A stretch of 64,000 bases of DNA from G965229605 sp965229605 (GCA_965229605.1 OZ245892.1:1674001-1738000); one strand, 5' to 3'. Shown: positions 17,826 through 26,585, counted from the first letter of the stretch. Notes: a model not told the origin generated them from the sequence alone. Made by a program: numbers and translations.

Positions 17826-18497
17826 TCACGGGTGAAGATGAATGGTGATGCGGCGGTTGCGGGCCTGATTTTCTGGAATAGGCTCGCCATCAATGCCGCG
17901 GTTTGGCACCAGCGGCTTTGTATCTGCATAGCCTGAGGCCTTGAGCCAGCGCGGATTAAATCCAAGCGAGACAAAATAGCGGACCACCGCCGCAGCTCTT
18001 GCGGCTGAAAGTTCCCAATTTGACGGGAAATAGGGACTGCTGACCGGCTGGTCGTCTGTATGGCCTTCAACATCAATCAGATAGACATCAAGCGGCGGGA
18101 CTTCCAGTTCCTGCTTGACCCGCGACAGGATGGTTCTGGCCCGGCGGGTGAGTTCAACGGATCCCGGTTCAAAAAGACTTCCCGATGCAAATTCAATCAC
18201 CACACCTTGGTCATCAAAGCCAATGTCGGTTGAATTGGGGTCAAGCTGCGGAATATCTTCCAGCACCATCTGCATCTGATTCATCAAGGAGAAAATCGGA
18301 CGTTCAGAATCAACCGTTCCGCCCAGCTGATCCTTGATCCCGGCTTGTACGGCTTCAAATTGTGGCACGTTGACTTTTGAAAAACTGACCAGCAGGATAA
18401 AAAAGGTCAACAGAAGCGTGACCATATCGGCAAAGGTGCTGACCCAGGCTTCGTCATCGCCTTCTTCTTCAGGCACGGCTTTGCGTTTTTTTGCCAT
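17826..18497 (-). CDS. motB: Flagellar motor stator protein MotB/PomB-like
   Basis: A 223-residue stator B subunit. One N-terminal helix carries the proton/sodium-binding Asp24 in STFADMVTLLL. The C-terminal OmpA-like peptidoglycan-binding domain (about residues 100-222) contains VEGHTDDQPV, NWELSAARAAAVVRYF and NQARNRRITIHL. MotA and MotB form the ion-driven torque unit. motA lies immediately upstream on the same strand (36 bases). The plug region after the helix is short. Whether the motor uses protons or sodium cannot be decided from this sequence alone. Confidence 0.92.
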   Translation of the reverse strand: MAKKRKAVPEEEGDDEAWVSTFADMVTLLLTFFILLVSFSKVNVPQFEAVQAGIKDQLGGTVDSERPIFSLMNQMQMVLEDIPQLDPNSTDIGFDDQGVVIEFASGSLFEPGSVELTRRARTILSRVKQELEVPPLDVYLIDVEGHTDDQPVSSPYFPSNWELSAARAAAVVRYFVSLGFNPRWLKASGYADTKPLVPNRGIDGEPIPENQARNRRITIHLHP

Positions 18498-18533
18498 CGA
18501 TCTCTAACCCGCTCTTATCAATGGTGCTGAGTG

Positions 18534-19328
18534 CTATTGCCGCATCTGCTTGTCAATATTGAAGCGGATAGCCGGGTCAAGAAAACTGTTCATGCGGTCT
18601 TGAATATGGCGCGGATTGCGGCGATCAGCCAGATAGGTCATGCCTTCGCCAATCAACATCTGGCGGAAGCGGCTGATCTGGTTGCGCTGTGTGAGCTTCT
18701 GCGAGGCGGGCAAGAGTATAAAGCGGGAGAGCAAGACTCCATAAAGCGTTGTGATCAAGGCCACCGCCATCCCTTTACCGAGGCTGCTTGGATCGCTTCC
18801 CATATTATCAAGCATGATGACGAGCCCGACCAGAGTTCCAATCATGCCAAAGGCGGGGGCTGCCGCCGCCATATTTTTCAGGATATTGACGCCAATCATG
18901 TCGCGTTCATAGCTGGTGACAACGACATTTTCGAGGGCTTCACTGACTTCGTCTCCATTATAGCCGGTGAGCAGCAGTTCGATTCCGAAGGTCAGGAAGG
19001 GGTCGTTGCGCACCTTTGAGAGTTCTCCTTCCAGTGCGGGCAGTCCTTTTTGCTGCACGAGATAGCCCCAGCGGATAATCCGGCCGACGTCCTGATTGAG
19101 CACGTTTCGGCCCATTTTATAGACGGCAAACATACTGCCGATAGACTTGCAGGCACTGACGACATAGCGGACTTCCTGTCCAAGGAATGTTGCGGCGAGT
19201 GTTCCGCCCATGACCATCAACAGGCTAGGCATATTGAGGAAGATCAGGAAGTTATCGGTCGCAATGGCGATAGAGAAGACGAAAATCGCCATCGCTGCGA
19301 TCAATGATATGAGGGTATTTACAGACAT
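18534..19328 (-). CDS. motA: Flagellar motor stator protein MotA/PomA-like
   Basis: A 264-residue stator A subunit with four membrane helices: two near residues 6-45 and two near residues 150-205. The segment between holds the large cytoplasmic domain that touches FliG. The motif APAFGMIGTLVGLVIML in the third helix and ALITTLYGVLLSRF in the fourth are diagnostic of the PomA-type group. It is the first gene of the motA-motB pair and is divergent from flhB across a 239-base spacer. Size fits PomA (about 255) better than the longer E. coli MotA. Confidence 0.93.
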   Translation of the reverse strand: MSVNTLISLIAAMAIFVFSIAIATDNFLIFLNMPSLLMVMGGTLAATFLGQEVRYVVSACKSIGSMFAVYKMGRNVLNQDVGRIIRWGYLVQQKGLPALEGELSKVRNDPFLTFGIELLLTGYNGDEVSEALENVVVTSYERDMIGVNILKNMAAAAPAFGMIGTLVGLVIMLDNMGSDPSSLGKGMAVALITTLYGVLLSRFILLPASQKLTQRNQISRFRQMLIGEGMTYLADRRNPRHIQDRMNSFLDPAIRFNIDKQMRQ

Positions 19329-19567
19329 TATGCTCCTGCGTGCAGGTTGACAGAAAGCGAGATAGACAACGTTACGCGCACCATTAGGATGATTCCCTTA
19401 CCGACAAGGCCCCTTTGGTATCAGGCTTACTTAGATTTATTCGCCCTCCATGGCAAGTCCCACTTGGAAAAGATAAAGAATCGCCACAGTAAGGATGAAG
19501 ATACACTGAGTCGTGTTTATTTCCAATAAAAATACGGGTTTGGATTGTCCTTTCTGAAAGTTTGTGA

Positions 19568-20626
19568 ATGGCCGAGACCGATACCGAAAAAACTGAAGAG
19601 CCCACGTCTAAACGGCTGGAAGACGCCAGGAACCGTGGGCAGGTTGCCGTCAGTAAAGAAGTCAACACCTGGGCCATTCTTTTTGGTCTGGGAGCGATGA
19701 TTGTGTTTGTAGGTCCGTGGTTATTTTTGAATATGATGCCGTTGATCACGCCTTTTTTGTCGCGCGCGCACGAGATTCCGATGGACCCGGGAGGACTGGG
19801 TGGAGTCCTGTTTAGGGTCACGCAAGAGGTCGGGCTTTTGTTGCTGGCCCCGGTTGGCATGATGATGATTCTGGGGGTTGTGGCTGGCGTGTCGCAGTCC
19901 GGCTTTTTATTCACAACCTACACCATGAAGCCGGCCTTTAACAAAATATCGCCGCTTTCAGGGCTCAAGCGTATGTTTTCGTTGCGCCAGCTGGTCGAGT
20001 TCGCAAAAGGCATGGCGAAAATCTTTGTGGTTGGGCTGATTGGCGGGGTCTTGCTGGCCCCGGAGCTGGGACGGCTGGAGATTATTCCCTCGATGCCGCT
20101 GGATGAATTGCTTGAAGAAGTCACCTGGCTGATTTTAAAATTTCTTATTGCGGTTTTGCTGGTGCTGATAGTGGTTGTGATTGCCGATGTGTCCTATCAG
20201 AATTATGAGCATCACAAGTCGTTGAAAATGACCAAGCAGGAGGTCAAGGAAGAGCAAAAAAGTGCTGAAGGGGACCCGCTGATCAAGGCCAGGCTGCGCC
20301 GTATTCGGATGGAGCGGCATCGCGGGATGTTGCGCCAGGCCATGGAGCGCGCAACGGTTCTGGTCACCAACCCGACCCATTATGCGGTTGCGCTGGAATA
20401 TGATATGGATGTACATGTTGCACCGATTGTGATTGCCAAGGGGCAGGATTTCATGGCCTTGCAGATGCGGGAGCTTGCGGCGGAGTTTGATGTTCCTATT
20501 TTTGAAAATCCGCCTTTGGCGCGCAAGCTTTATGAAGTCCCGCTGGATCAACCGATTCCGATGGAGCTTTTTGAAGCAGTATCGCAAATTATACGTTATA
20601 TTATGGGCATGGGGCCGCCTCCTTAA
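19568..20626 (+). CDS. flhB: Flagellar type III export protein FlhB
   Basis: A 352-residue FlhB, the export switch of the flagellar secretion apparatus. It starts with the typical ETDTEKTEEPTSKRLEDAR, has four membrane helices (between about residues 30 and 210) and a cytoplasmic domain with the self-cleaving NPTH motif (Asn268). Cleavage there switches export from rod/hook to filament subunits. fliR and flhA, frequent neighbours, are missing. The gene stands alone on plus between divergent motA and a downstream dehydrogenase gene. Confidence 0.97.
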   Translation: MAETDTEKTEEPTSKRLEDARNRGQVAVSKEVNTWAILFGLGAMIVFVGPWLFLNMMPLITPFLSRAHEIPMDPGGLGGVLFRVTQEVGLLLLAPVGMMMILGVVAGVSQSGFLFTTYTMKPAFNKISPLSGLKRMFSLRQLVEFAKGMAKIFVVGLIGGVLLAPELGRLEIIPSMPLDELLEEVTWLILKFLIAVLLVLIVVVIADVSYQNYEHHKSLKMTKQEVKEEQKSAEGDPLIKARLRRIRMERHRGMLRQAMERATVLVTNPTHYAVALEYDMDVHVAPIVIAKGQDFMALQMRELAAEFDVPIFENPPLARKLYEVPLDQPIPMELFEAVSQIIRYIMGMGPPP

Positions 20627-20683
20627 AAAGCCCGCCTTAAAAAATACACAAACATATCAATCTGAATAAAGGAGAGGATTTTT

Positions 20684-21571
20684 ATGACACATTATGCATT
20701 TTTAGGCCTTGGCGTTATGGGTTTTCCCATGGCCGGGCATCTTTCAACAAAGTCGGGCGGAAGTGTGACGGTTTATAATCGCAATGCGGATAAAAGTGCG
20801 GCATGGGCCAAGAAATATCAGACGGGGCAATATCAGGCCGGAGCCAACAGGTCCACCATCGCCGAAGCTGTCAAAGAGGCGGATTTTGTGATGATGTGTG
20901 TGGGCGATGACCCGGATGTCTGGGCGGTCGCTGCCGGAGAAGAAGGCGCCCTTCATCATATGAAAAAAGGGGCCATCCTGGTTGACCATACCACGGCTTC
21001 TGCGAAGATTGCCCGCGATGTGGCCAGTCTGGCGGCTGAAAAAGGCATTGGCTTTGTTGATGCGCCGGTATCGGGCGGACAGGCGGGGGCTGAAAATGGA
21101 GTCCTGACCATCATGTGCGGCGGTTCGGAAGCGGATTTTGATAAAGCCCATCCTCATTTGATGCATTATGCCCGTTCTTGTGCGCGCATTGGCCCGGCTG
21201 GCAGCGGCCAGTTGGCGAAGATGGTCAACCAGATTGCGATTGCCGGTCTGGTTCAGGGCCTGTCGGAGGCGATTGCCTTTGGCCAAAAGGCCGAGATTGA
21301 TATGGAGACGGTGCTTGATGTGATCACCAAGGGTGCCGCCGGATCATGGCAGATGGAAAATCGCGGTCGCACCATGCTGGCTGACAAGTTTGACTTTGGC
21401 TTTGCGGTTGACTGGATGCGCAAGGATTTGCGGATCTGCCTTGACGAGAGCCGCACCAACGGGGCCCGCCTGCCAGTGACTGCCATGGTTGATCAGTTCT
21501 ATGCGGCCCTGCAAGCACGCGGCGGTAACCGTCAGGATACATCAAGCCTGATCCAGCTGCTAAAGGATTAA
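20684..21571 (+). CDS. 3-hydroxyisobutyrate dehydrogenase-family oxidoreductase
   Basis: A 295-residue beta-hydroxyacid dehydrogenase. The Rossmann start GLGVMGFPMAGHL binds NAD(P), the substrate-binding DAPVSGGQAGAENG motif is near residue 122, and the catalytic lysine lies in KMVNQ (about residue 172). Family members oxidise 3-hydroxyisobutyrate or reduce tartronate or succinic semialdehyde; the exact substrate cannot be assigned. It has a GGAGAGG ribosome-binding site. No neighbouring genes of valine catabolism are present. Confidence 0.9.
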   Translation: MTHYAFLGLGVMGFPMAGHLSTKSGGSVTVYNRNADKSAAWAKKYQTGQYQAGANRSTIAEAVKEADFVMMCVGDDPDVWAVAAGEEGALHHMKKGAILVDHTTASAKIARDVASLAAEKGIGFVDAPVSGGQAGAENGVLTIMCGGSEADFDKAHPHLMHYARSCARIGPAGSGQLAKMVNQIAIAGLVQGLSEAIAFGQKAEIDMETVLDVITKGAAGSWQMENRGRTMLADKFDFGFAVDWMRKDLRICLDESRTNGARLPVTAMVDQFYAALQARGGNRQDTSSLIQLLKD

Positions 21572-21609
21572 AATATCTCTTCTTTCCTTCACTAAAAGCG
21601 GACAATCCA

Positions 21610-21861
21610 ATGAAAATCACCTTTAAACTCTACGCCGGGTTACAGGACTATCTGCCAGCCAATGCCCGCGATAATGCGGTCGAGATTGATTTGCCCGATA
21701 GCACAACAGTTAAAGACGTGACCGAGAAGTTTCAGCTCCCGCCCAAATTACTGCAGATTGTTCTGGTCAACGGGGTTTTTCTGACACCCGAGCAGCGCAC
21801 CTCCCAAGCCTTGAAAGAGGGTGATGTCCTGGCGATCTGGCCGCCAGTCGCAGGCGGATAG
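21610..21861 (+). CDS. MoaD/ThiS-like sulfur-carrier protein
   Basis: An 83-residue ubiquitin-fold protein ending in Gly-Gly (PPVAGG), the C-terminus that is adenylated and thiocarboxylated in MoaD and ThiS. The start KITFKLYAGLQDYLP and the VLVNGVFL strand fit the MoaD/ThiS superfamily. No moaE, moeB, thiG or thiF gene is adjacent, so the acceptor pathway (molybdopterin, thiamine or another) is unknown. It is followed 55 bases later by a small gene of unknown function. Confidence 0.8.
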   Translation: MKITFKLYAGLQDYLPANARDNAVEIDLPDSTTVKDVTEKFQLPPKLLQIVLVNGVFLTPEQRTSQALKEGDVLAIWPPVAGG

Positions 21862-21916
21862 AGTCTTTTTCATTTAAAATCAGGGATAGACAAACACAAA
21901 ATACCTGGAACAAAAA

Positions 21917-22246
21917 ATGGCACAAGAAACCCCTGTCCTTGAACAATCCTATGAAATGGGAACCGATCATGCCAGCTTTCGCCGGTTGCTGCCATTGGGC
22001 TTGCCGGGGGCAACCATTGCGTATGAAGGGGCCGCAGACACCGGGGCGACTATCAAAGCGGACTGGCAAGAAAACGGGCAAACAGCTTGTGTGCAGATTA
22101 GCCTGGCGGCTGAAACTGTCCGCGCCATTGCCCTGATCAGGCTTCCCGTGACGCAGGTTACTTTTTCATTTTTTGGCCTGCCAAAGGACTCTGCCCGGCG
22201 TCACCTTGACCGGGTTATGCTGGCCATGCAGCGCGGCGGCGGCTGA
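21917..22246 (+). CDS. Hypothetical protein
   Basis: A 109-residue soluble protein I do not recognise. It has no signal peptide or membrane helix. The central strand pattern (TVRAIALIRLPVTQVTFSFFG) and the C-terminal helix (DSARRHLDRVMLAMQRGGG) suggest a small alpha/beta fold. It follows the MoaD/ThiS-like gene closely on the same strand and may be coexpressed with it. A helper for the same sulfur-carrier pathway is only a guess from position. Confidence 0.6.
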   Translation: MAQETPVLEQSYEMGTDHASFRRLLPLGLPGATIAYEGAADTGATIKADWQENGQTACVQISLAAETVRAIALIRLPVTQVTFSFFGLPKDSARRHLDRVMLAMQRGGG

Positions 22247-22298
22247 CCCGAACAATGAAAGAGGCCGAACAGTAAAAGAAGATTGGGAGGGGAAAGCC

Positions 22299-22724
22299 AT
22301 GCAGGACAAATCGCAAAAACCACGATGGCAGTACCGTTTTGACAATTACAAACGGGCATTTACGCTATTGCGCGAGGCGATTGAGTGGCGACAAGAAAGA
22401 GAACTCACGGACCTTGAAAGAGAAGGCACCATACAACGTTTTGAATATACATGGGAACTGGCTTGGAAAACGCTTAAAGATTACCTTGAAAACGAGGGGG
22501 TCGTCCTGGAGAAAATCACCCCTAAAGCCGTTCTGATCGCCAGTATTGAAGCAAAAATTATACATCAGCCAGACATCTGGATGCAGGCCCTGGATGATAG
22601 AAATAAAATGAGTCATATCTATAATAACGTTGCGTTTGAACAGGTCATCAGCAACATAGCTGAAAGCTATCTGGCATTATTTGATCAGCTCTATGAAAAG
22701 CTGCTTGCTGAATCTATTGAGTAA
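22299..22724 (+). CDS. HI0074-family nucleotidyltransferase-partner protein
   Basis: A 141-residue helical protein of the nucleotidyltransferase substrate-binding family typified by Haemophilus HI0074. Diagnostic parts are RFEYTWELAWKTLKDYLE (near residue 47) and the LDDRNKMSHIY motif (near residue 97). I chose the ATG at 22299 because it has a strong GGGAGGGG ribosome-binding site. The partner minimal nucleotidyltransferase follows after seven bases. Related HEPN/MNT pairs act as toxin-antitoxin or AMP-ylating modules; which role this pair plays is not known. Confidence 0.86.
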   Translation: MQDKSQKPRWQYRFDNYKRAFTLLREAIEWRQERELTDLEREGTIQRFEYTWELAWKTLKDYLENEGVVLEKITPKAVLIASIEAKIIHQPDIWMQALDDRNKMSHIYNNVAFEQVISNIAESYLALFDQLYEKLLAESIE

Positions 22725-22731
22725 AGCAACG

Positions 22732-23082
22732 ATGCAACAGGCAACAAGAACAGACCATGGCTTGAGTGATCGTGAACTCGGCATTCTTCGCAATGTCCTG
22801 AAACCTTATCACAATAAAATTGATACCGTCGGTATCTTTGGCTCACGGGCAAATGGAGAATTCAAACCCTGGTCCGACATTGATCTGGTATTGTTTGGGG
22901 ACCTGCAGGAACAAGAAGTCGCCCGTATTTGCACTCTGCTGGATGACAGCAGCTTGGGGCTGAATATAGATGTGCTGGCCTATCCGCATATCCATTATCC
23001 ACCCCTCAAGCGTCATATTGACGAGAATACCAAGCAGTTATTCTCGCCTTCAGAAATTAAAGCGGATTCTTATAGCGCATAA
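22732..23082 (+). CDS. Minimal nucleotidyltransferase (HI0073-like)
   Basis: A 116-residue minimal nucleotidyltransferase. The active-site signature is complete: GIFGSRANG (Gly37-Ser38) followed by WSDIDLVLFG with Asp49 and Asp51 as metal ligands, and a third acidic residue in NIDVLAY. The ATG at 22732 follows the HI0074-type gene by seven bases. In related MNT/HEPN pairs the MNT protein neutralises its partner by nucleotide transfer; for the HI0073/HI0074 branch this is less certain. Confidence 0.88.
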   Translation: MQQATRTDHGLSDRELGILRNVLKPYHNKIDTVGIFGSRANGEFKPWSDIDLVLFGDLQEQEVARICTLLDDSSLGLNIDVLAYPHIHYPPLKRHIDENTKQLFSPSEIKADSYSA

Positions 23083-23221
23083 AAAGCAAAAATCAGTGCA
23101 GGGTAGACATTGTGAACGAATACACCATCAGATTACATTTAATACGTTACATCGTAAGCGTATCATTAAAATTATCAAGCAAAACCGCTAACCGGGTTTG
23201 CAAAAATGCTGGAGAAGCACC

Positions 23222-23497
23222 TTAATCGGCGGTTAGACGAATTTCAACCTTATGCCCAACTGCTGCGGCATAGCGGCGCAGGCTTTGTAACGAAGGGCGG
23301 TGACCGCTTTCCAACCGGGCGATAGCCGACTGGCTTGTGCCCATGCGTTTGGCAACGTCCTCCTGAGTTAGATTTGCGGCGGCTCTGGCGCGGATTAGCG
23401 TAGAGGCTAAATTAAACTCAGGGGCTAAATTCTCATATTCCTCGATAAAATCAGGGTTTTTCATCCATTGTTTTTTTAAGTCTGCAAGTTTTGTCAT
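23222..23497 (-). CDS. XRE-family antitoxin (HigA-like)
   Basis: A 91-residue protein with a lambda-repressor-type helix-turn-helix: NLTQEDVAKRMGTSQSAIARLESG (in two parts, near residues 42-65). It is the second gene of a HigB-HigA-type pair; its ATG overlaps the toxin stop (ATGA), which fits translational coupling. The N-terminal 35 residues (PDFIEEYENLAPEF) resemble HigA antitoxins that bind Gp49-like toxins. It would repress its own promoter upstream of the toxin gene. Confidence 0.85.
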   Translation of the reverse strand: MTKLADLKKQWMKNPDFIEEYENLAPEFNLASTLIRARAAANLTQEDVAKRMGTSQSAIARLESGHRPSLQSLRRYAAAVGHKVEIRLTAD

Positions 23498-23820
23498 GGG
23501 TTTATATCCTGTTTTCTTTTTAGAGCCGTTTTGATAGCAGAGCGCGGGGTCTTTTGGGTTTTCTTGATGAAAGCGTGTAAAACAATGATTCTTTGTTCTT
23601 TTGCAGTAACGTAGATGACCCGCGCAATTCCGTCATTTCCTCGTAAACGCATTTCCCAGAGATAATCGCCAAGATATTTGACATAGGGTTCTTTGACACG
23701 CGCAGGTCCAAATTCCTCCAACATTTCTGAAATGCGCAAGAATCTCGCCTTCATGGAAGAACTGAGGCCCGCAATTTCTTTGTCAACAGCCTTGTTTAGG
23801 GTCTCTACTTTCCATTTCAT
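23494..23820 (-). CDS. Gp49-like RelE-fold toxin (HigB-like)
   Basis: A 108-residue protein (a start five codons earlier at 23835 is also possible) of the phage-derived Gp49-like/HigB group of RelE-fold mRNA interferases. Recognisable parts are the YLWEMRLRGNDGIARVIYV core and the IIVLHAFIKKTQKTP tail with conserved basic residues. It probably cleaves mRNA on the ribosome. The toxin-first gene order and overlap with the downstream XRE antitoxin match HigBA-type modules. Confidence 0.85.
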   Translation of the reverse strand: MKWKVETLNKAVDKEIAGLSSSMKARFLRISEMLEEFGPARVKEPYVKYLGDYLWEMRLRGNDGIARVIYVTAKEQRIIVLHAFIKKTQKTPRSAIKTALKRKQDINP

Positions 23821-23919
23821 GGCTGAAAATAACAAAATTGATATATTTTCTCAAGGCTTGGGCGTGTATATAAGGATTATTCATCAGAATCGCCGCACCG
23901 CACTGTTGCATAATGATCA

Positions 23920-24135
23920 CTAAAATTCGCCTTCGTTTGGAACTGAACCTCCTCTGCTTGAACCACTCGAACCGCCGCTTGCACCATCTGCGCCCGGGTC
24001 TTGAATAAACTGGTTGATCGCGTTGCGGATTCGGGCCTGGATTGGGTCAGATGTCCGATTATTTCCGCGCTCGTCAGCAAGCGTCACATAGATCAGCCAG
24101 CCCCGCCTTATCCGAACGCTGGAAATAAGTTGAAC
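23920..24135 (-). pseudogene. Orphan 3' end of a lost gene
   Basis: A frame without a start codon runs from just after a stop (24136-24138) to a TAG at 23920-23922. It reads as a plausible C-terminus: GWLIYVTLADERGN, then DPIQARIRNAINQFI, then a Gly/Ser-rich tail (DGASGGSSGSSRGG). It looks like the end of a larger exported or structural protein whose 5' part is gone. A 67-codon ATG frame overlaps it (23877-24080), but its residues look random. It sits between the HigBA-type pair and the TPR-glycosyltransferase gene, suggesting a past insertion or deletion. Confidence 0.45.
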
Positions 24136-24209
24136 TCAGAGCCAATTGTTTTGAAAGAGACTCTTGGAGCAAACGGGAGAAATTGGGGACCTACGCCTGC
24201 AAAAGTGCA

Positions 24210-26246
24210 TTAACTCGCCAAAAGCGCATTAACACGGTGTAGCACCGTCTGCCAGTCCATAGGGCGGGGTTGACGCAAAAGCTTGGCGGCGGGGTACCAG
24301 GGAGAATGCTCTCCATTATCCTGCCAGCGCCAGTCCGGCACAAACGGCAGCAATATCCAGGTTTCCTTCCCCAGACTTGCCGAAAGATGCGCAATAGAGG
24401 TATCAACCGTGATCACCAGATCCGTCGCCATGATCACGGCGGCTGTATCGGCAAAAGACTGCACATGCTCCCCTGCCCATATTAACGATGGAAATGCTTC
24501 CATTGCTTGTTCGTCCTCTGGTCGCATCTCGGTATGCAACAGGCAATAGCTCAACGCGCCGGACGTAGTGTGGTCCGGCAAATAGTCCATCAATTTTGCC
24601 AGAGGAATCGACCGCCGCCAGTCATTCTTGTGGCGCGGATTCCCGCTTGGACATAGACCAATCATCCGGCTTTTGCCTTTTTTCTTTGCTTTATGGTCTT
24701 TTAAAAGCGGCTTCAAAATTGATTGGGCAAACTGCTGCGACTCTTGCGGAATAGAAAATGGAGTCGGCGGTGGATAGGGCATTGTCTCCCACGAATTGAC
24801 AGCTGCCTCGATCAAAGTCGCGTGACGGCTAAATCCATCGACAACCTGACCAAAATCATAAAGCCGGGCATTTTCAGGCAAGGTGCCTTCAAGCAACGAC
24901 CGCATAGGCAGATGCGCCGGGCTAAGCGGCACGCTGATCTGTTTGACCTGCGGGGCCAATGCCCAGATATAGCGGCTAAATTGAATAAAATCGCCATGCC
25001 CTTGCTCCGGGATCAAGAGCAAATGCTCTTTTGGCCCCAAAGACTGCCCGCGCTGCCATATTCTTTCAGGAAAATCTCGTCTGAGGTTGGAAAACTGCGA
25101 CACATCATCGGCCTTGATCTTCCACCGCCAGTCATATTCTTCAAAGCCACGGGCAAATTGCCCGGTCGCCAGATAACAAAGGGCCAACGAAATATGCGGG
25201 GCCGGATTCTTCGGATCAAGCCGGACAGCACTTTGCAGCGAACGGATCGCTTCTTGATAAGCCCCGGCCGCTTTATGAAAACGGGCCTTGATCCGGTGGG
25301 CTTTAAAGCGGTTGCGCTCTTTGCGAAAAATCGTGTCAATAACCGGTCGAGCCTTTTCGATGTCCCCAATATCAATATAGCTATGCGCCAATTCATGTAA
25401 GGCTTTCAGGTCTCCGGGCCAGCGTTTTAGAAAGTCCTGAAGCAGGGGCACAGTCTCCGCCGAGCGGCGCAAACGTGACAAAGACCCCACCGCATTCAAC
25501 CAGGCTTCCTTGCAAGACGGGTCTGACTCAATCGAGGCCATAAAACAGGTCAAAGCTGAGGCCTCATCCTCACTATCGACAAGAAAAAGCCCTTTTTGCA
25601 TCAAAATCATGCTGTCTCTTGAGTCCTCTGCCAGATAGAGATCAAGCAGGGCTATCGCCTCCTCCAGCTTGCCAAGGTCCTTGAGCAGCATCGACTTTTG
25701 CAAAAAAACGTTCTTTTGCTGTCTTGGAGTCCCCAGCCTCTGGGCGCGATTAAAAGCGAAAAGCGCGCCTTGCTTGCGTCCCAGCCCCATAAGGCCGAGC
25801 CCAAGCCCGGTATAGGCCCCGCCTTTATTATAGGGGCGCAACTTCCAATAGACAGAAATCGCCTCTTTATGACGCTTAAGCGCGATCAGGGCCAGCCCCA
25901 TATTATATAGCGTGCCGGAGTCCTGCGGGGAGATCACCAGGGCTTTTTCAAAAATATCCACGGCTGCCGCATGGCGACCCATCACGTGCAGAAGATGGCC
26001 ATAATTGCCCAGCACGGCCGGAGAATTGGGCGCAAGATCAAGGGCATGTTGAAAAACTGGCAAGGCCTCGGCCCCGCGCCCTTGCTGACCAAGTAAAACG
26101 CCTAAAGCATTCAGGATACGGATATTATCAGGCTCGCTGTCAAGAAGCGCGCGATAGTCTGCCTCTGCCTGCGCAAAGGCCCCGCTATGGTGAGCTTTTA
26201 ACGCCTCTTCAAGTTTATGCCTTGCCGAATCAACCAGAGAATCCAT
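24210..26246 (-). CDS. TPR-repeat protein with GT9/GT41-like glycosyltransferase domain
   Basis: A 678-residue protein. Residues about 5-370 consist of tetratricopeptide repeats (for example NALGVLLGQQGRGAEAL and YNMGLALIALKRHKEAI). The C-terminal 300 residues form a GT-B-like domain with GLCPSGNPRHKNDWRRS and DLVITVDTSIAHLSASLGKETWILLP, the nucleotide-sugar site seen in heptosyltransferase-like and O-GlcNAc-transferase-like proteins. Such TPR-GT proteins are abundant in alphaproteobacteria and some are linked to flagellin or surface glycosylation. No signal peptide is present. It is divergent from the rodZ-like gene. Confidence 0.85.
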   Translation of the reverse strand: MDSLVDSARHKLEEALKAHHSGAFAQAEADYRALLDSEPDNIRILNALGVLLGQQGRGAEALPVFQHALDLAPNSPAVLGNYGHLLHVMGRHAAAVDIFEKALVISPQDSGTLYNMGLALIALKRHKEAISVYWKLRPYNKGGAYTGLGLGLMGLGRKQGALFAFNRAQRLGTPRQQKNVFLQKSMLLKDLGKLEEAIALLDLYLAEDSRDSMILMQKGLFLVDSEDEASALTCFMASIESDPSCKEAWLNAVGSLSRLRRSAETVPLLQDFLKRWPGDLKALHELAHSYIDIGDIEKARPVIDTIFRKERNRFKAHRIKARFHKAAGAYQEAIRSLQSAVRLDPKNPAPHISLALCYLATGQFARGFEEYDWRWKIKADDVSQFSNLRRDFPERIWQRGQSLGPKEHLLLIPEQGHGDFIQFSRYIWALAPQVKQISVPLSPAHLPMRSLLEGTLPENARLYDFGQVVDGFSRHATLIEAAVNSWETMPYPPPTPFSIPQESQQFAQSILKPLLKDHKAKKKGKSRMIGLCPSGNPRHKNDWRRSIPLAKLMDYLPDHTTSGALSYCLLHTEMRPEDEQAMEAFPSLIWAGEHVQSFADTAAVIMATDLVITVDTSIAHLSASLGKETWILLPFVPDWRWQDNGEHSPWYPAAKLLRQPRPMDWQTVLHRVNALLAS

Positions 26247-26585
26247 CGAGCTTTCTTATCCTATTATCTTATATAATCAAGAGACTTGTTATTTATTCAT
26301 AAACAGGTATAAAGTATTGGAGAAGTATATTTTACGTTACCCATATATATACTGTCTGTATTTGTTGCACGGTGTTCTTCCGGGCAATAGAAACCTCCAG
26401 GATCAGGGCCTTTGCGCAAGAATGCTGCTTTGGCTGGCTTTATTGCTCTTGCAGGTAACGATGGTCTTGAGCGAATTGGCATAATGCGGGACGAAAAGTG
26501 ACTTCTTGACCCTGCCGAGAGACAGGGAAACTGCTGTTTGGGGCTGTTATTTAATGGATGTTATTTAACGGATGAGGGAAGACAA
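26247..26585. other. Divergent spacer between TPR-glycosyltransferase and rodZ-like genes
   Basis: A 339-base spacer with no gene I can support. The left third is very AT-rich. The right end carries a 14-base tandem repeat (26547-26574) and the rodZ-like ribosome-binding site GAGGGA (26574-26579). A 61-codon minus-strand frame (26297-26482) has no recognisable features and is not called. Confidence 0.5.
26547..26574. repeat. 14-base tandem repeat before the rodZ-like start
   Basis: TTATTTAAYGGATG occurs twice back to back (26547-26560 and 26561-26574) with one difference, directly before the ribosome-binding site of the rodZ-like gene. Slippage or a regulatory site are both possible. Confidence 0.6.

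Noticed and set aside
23179..23201. Hairpin GCAAAACC/GGGTTTGC after the HigA-like gene as terminator
   Set aside because: The stem has a mismatch and no proper T-run follows on the relevant strand.
23877..24080. 67-codon ATG frame overlapping the orphan gene end
   Set aside because: The overlapping start-less frame has far better protein character; this one appears to be its shadow.
26297..26482. 61-codon minus-strand frame upstream of the TPR-glycosyltransferase gene
   Set aside because: No recognisable motif or ribosome-binding site; composition looks non-coding.
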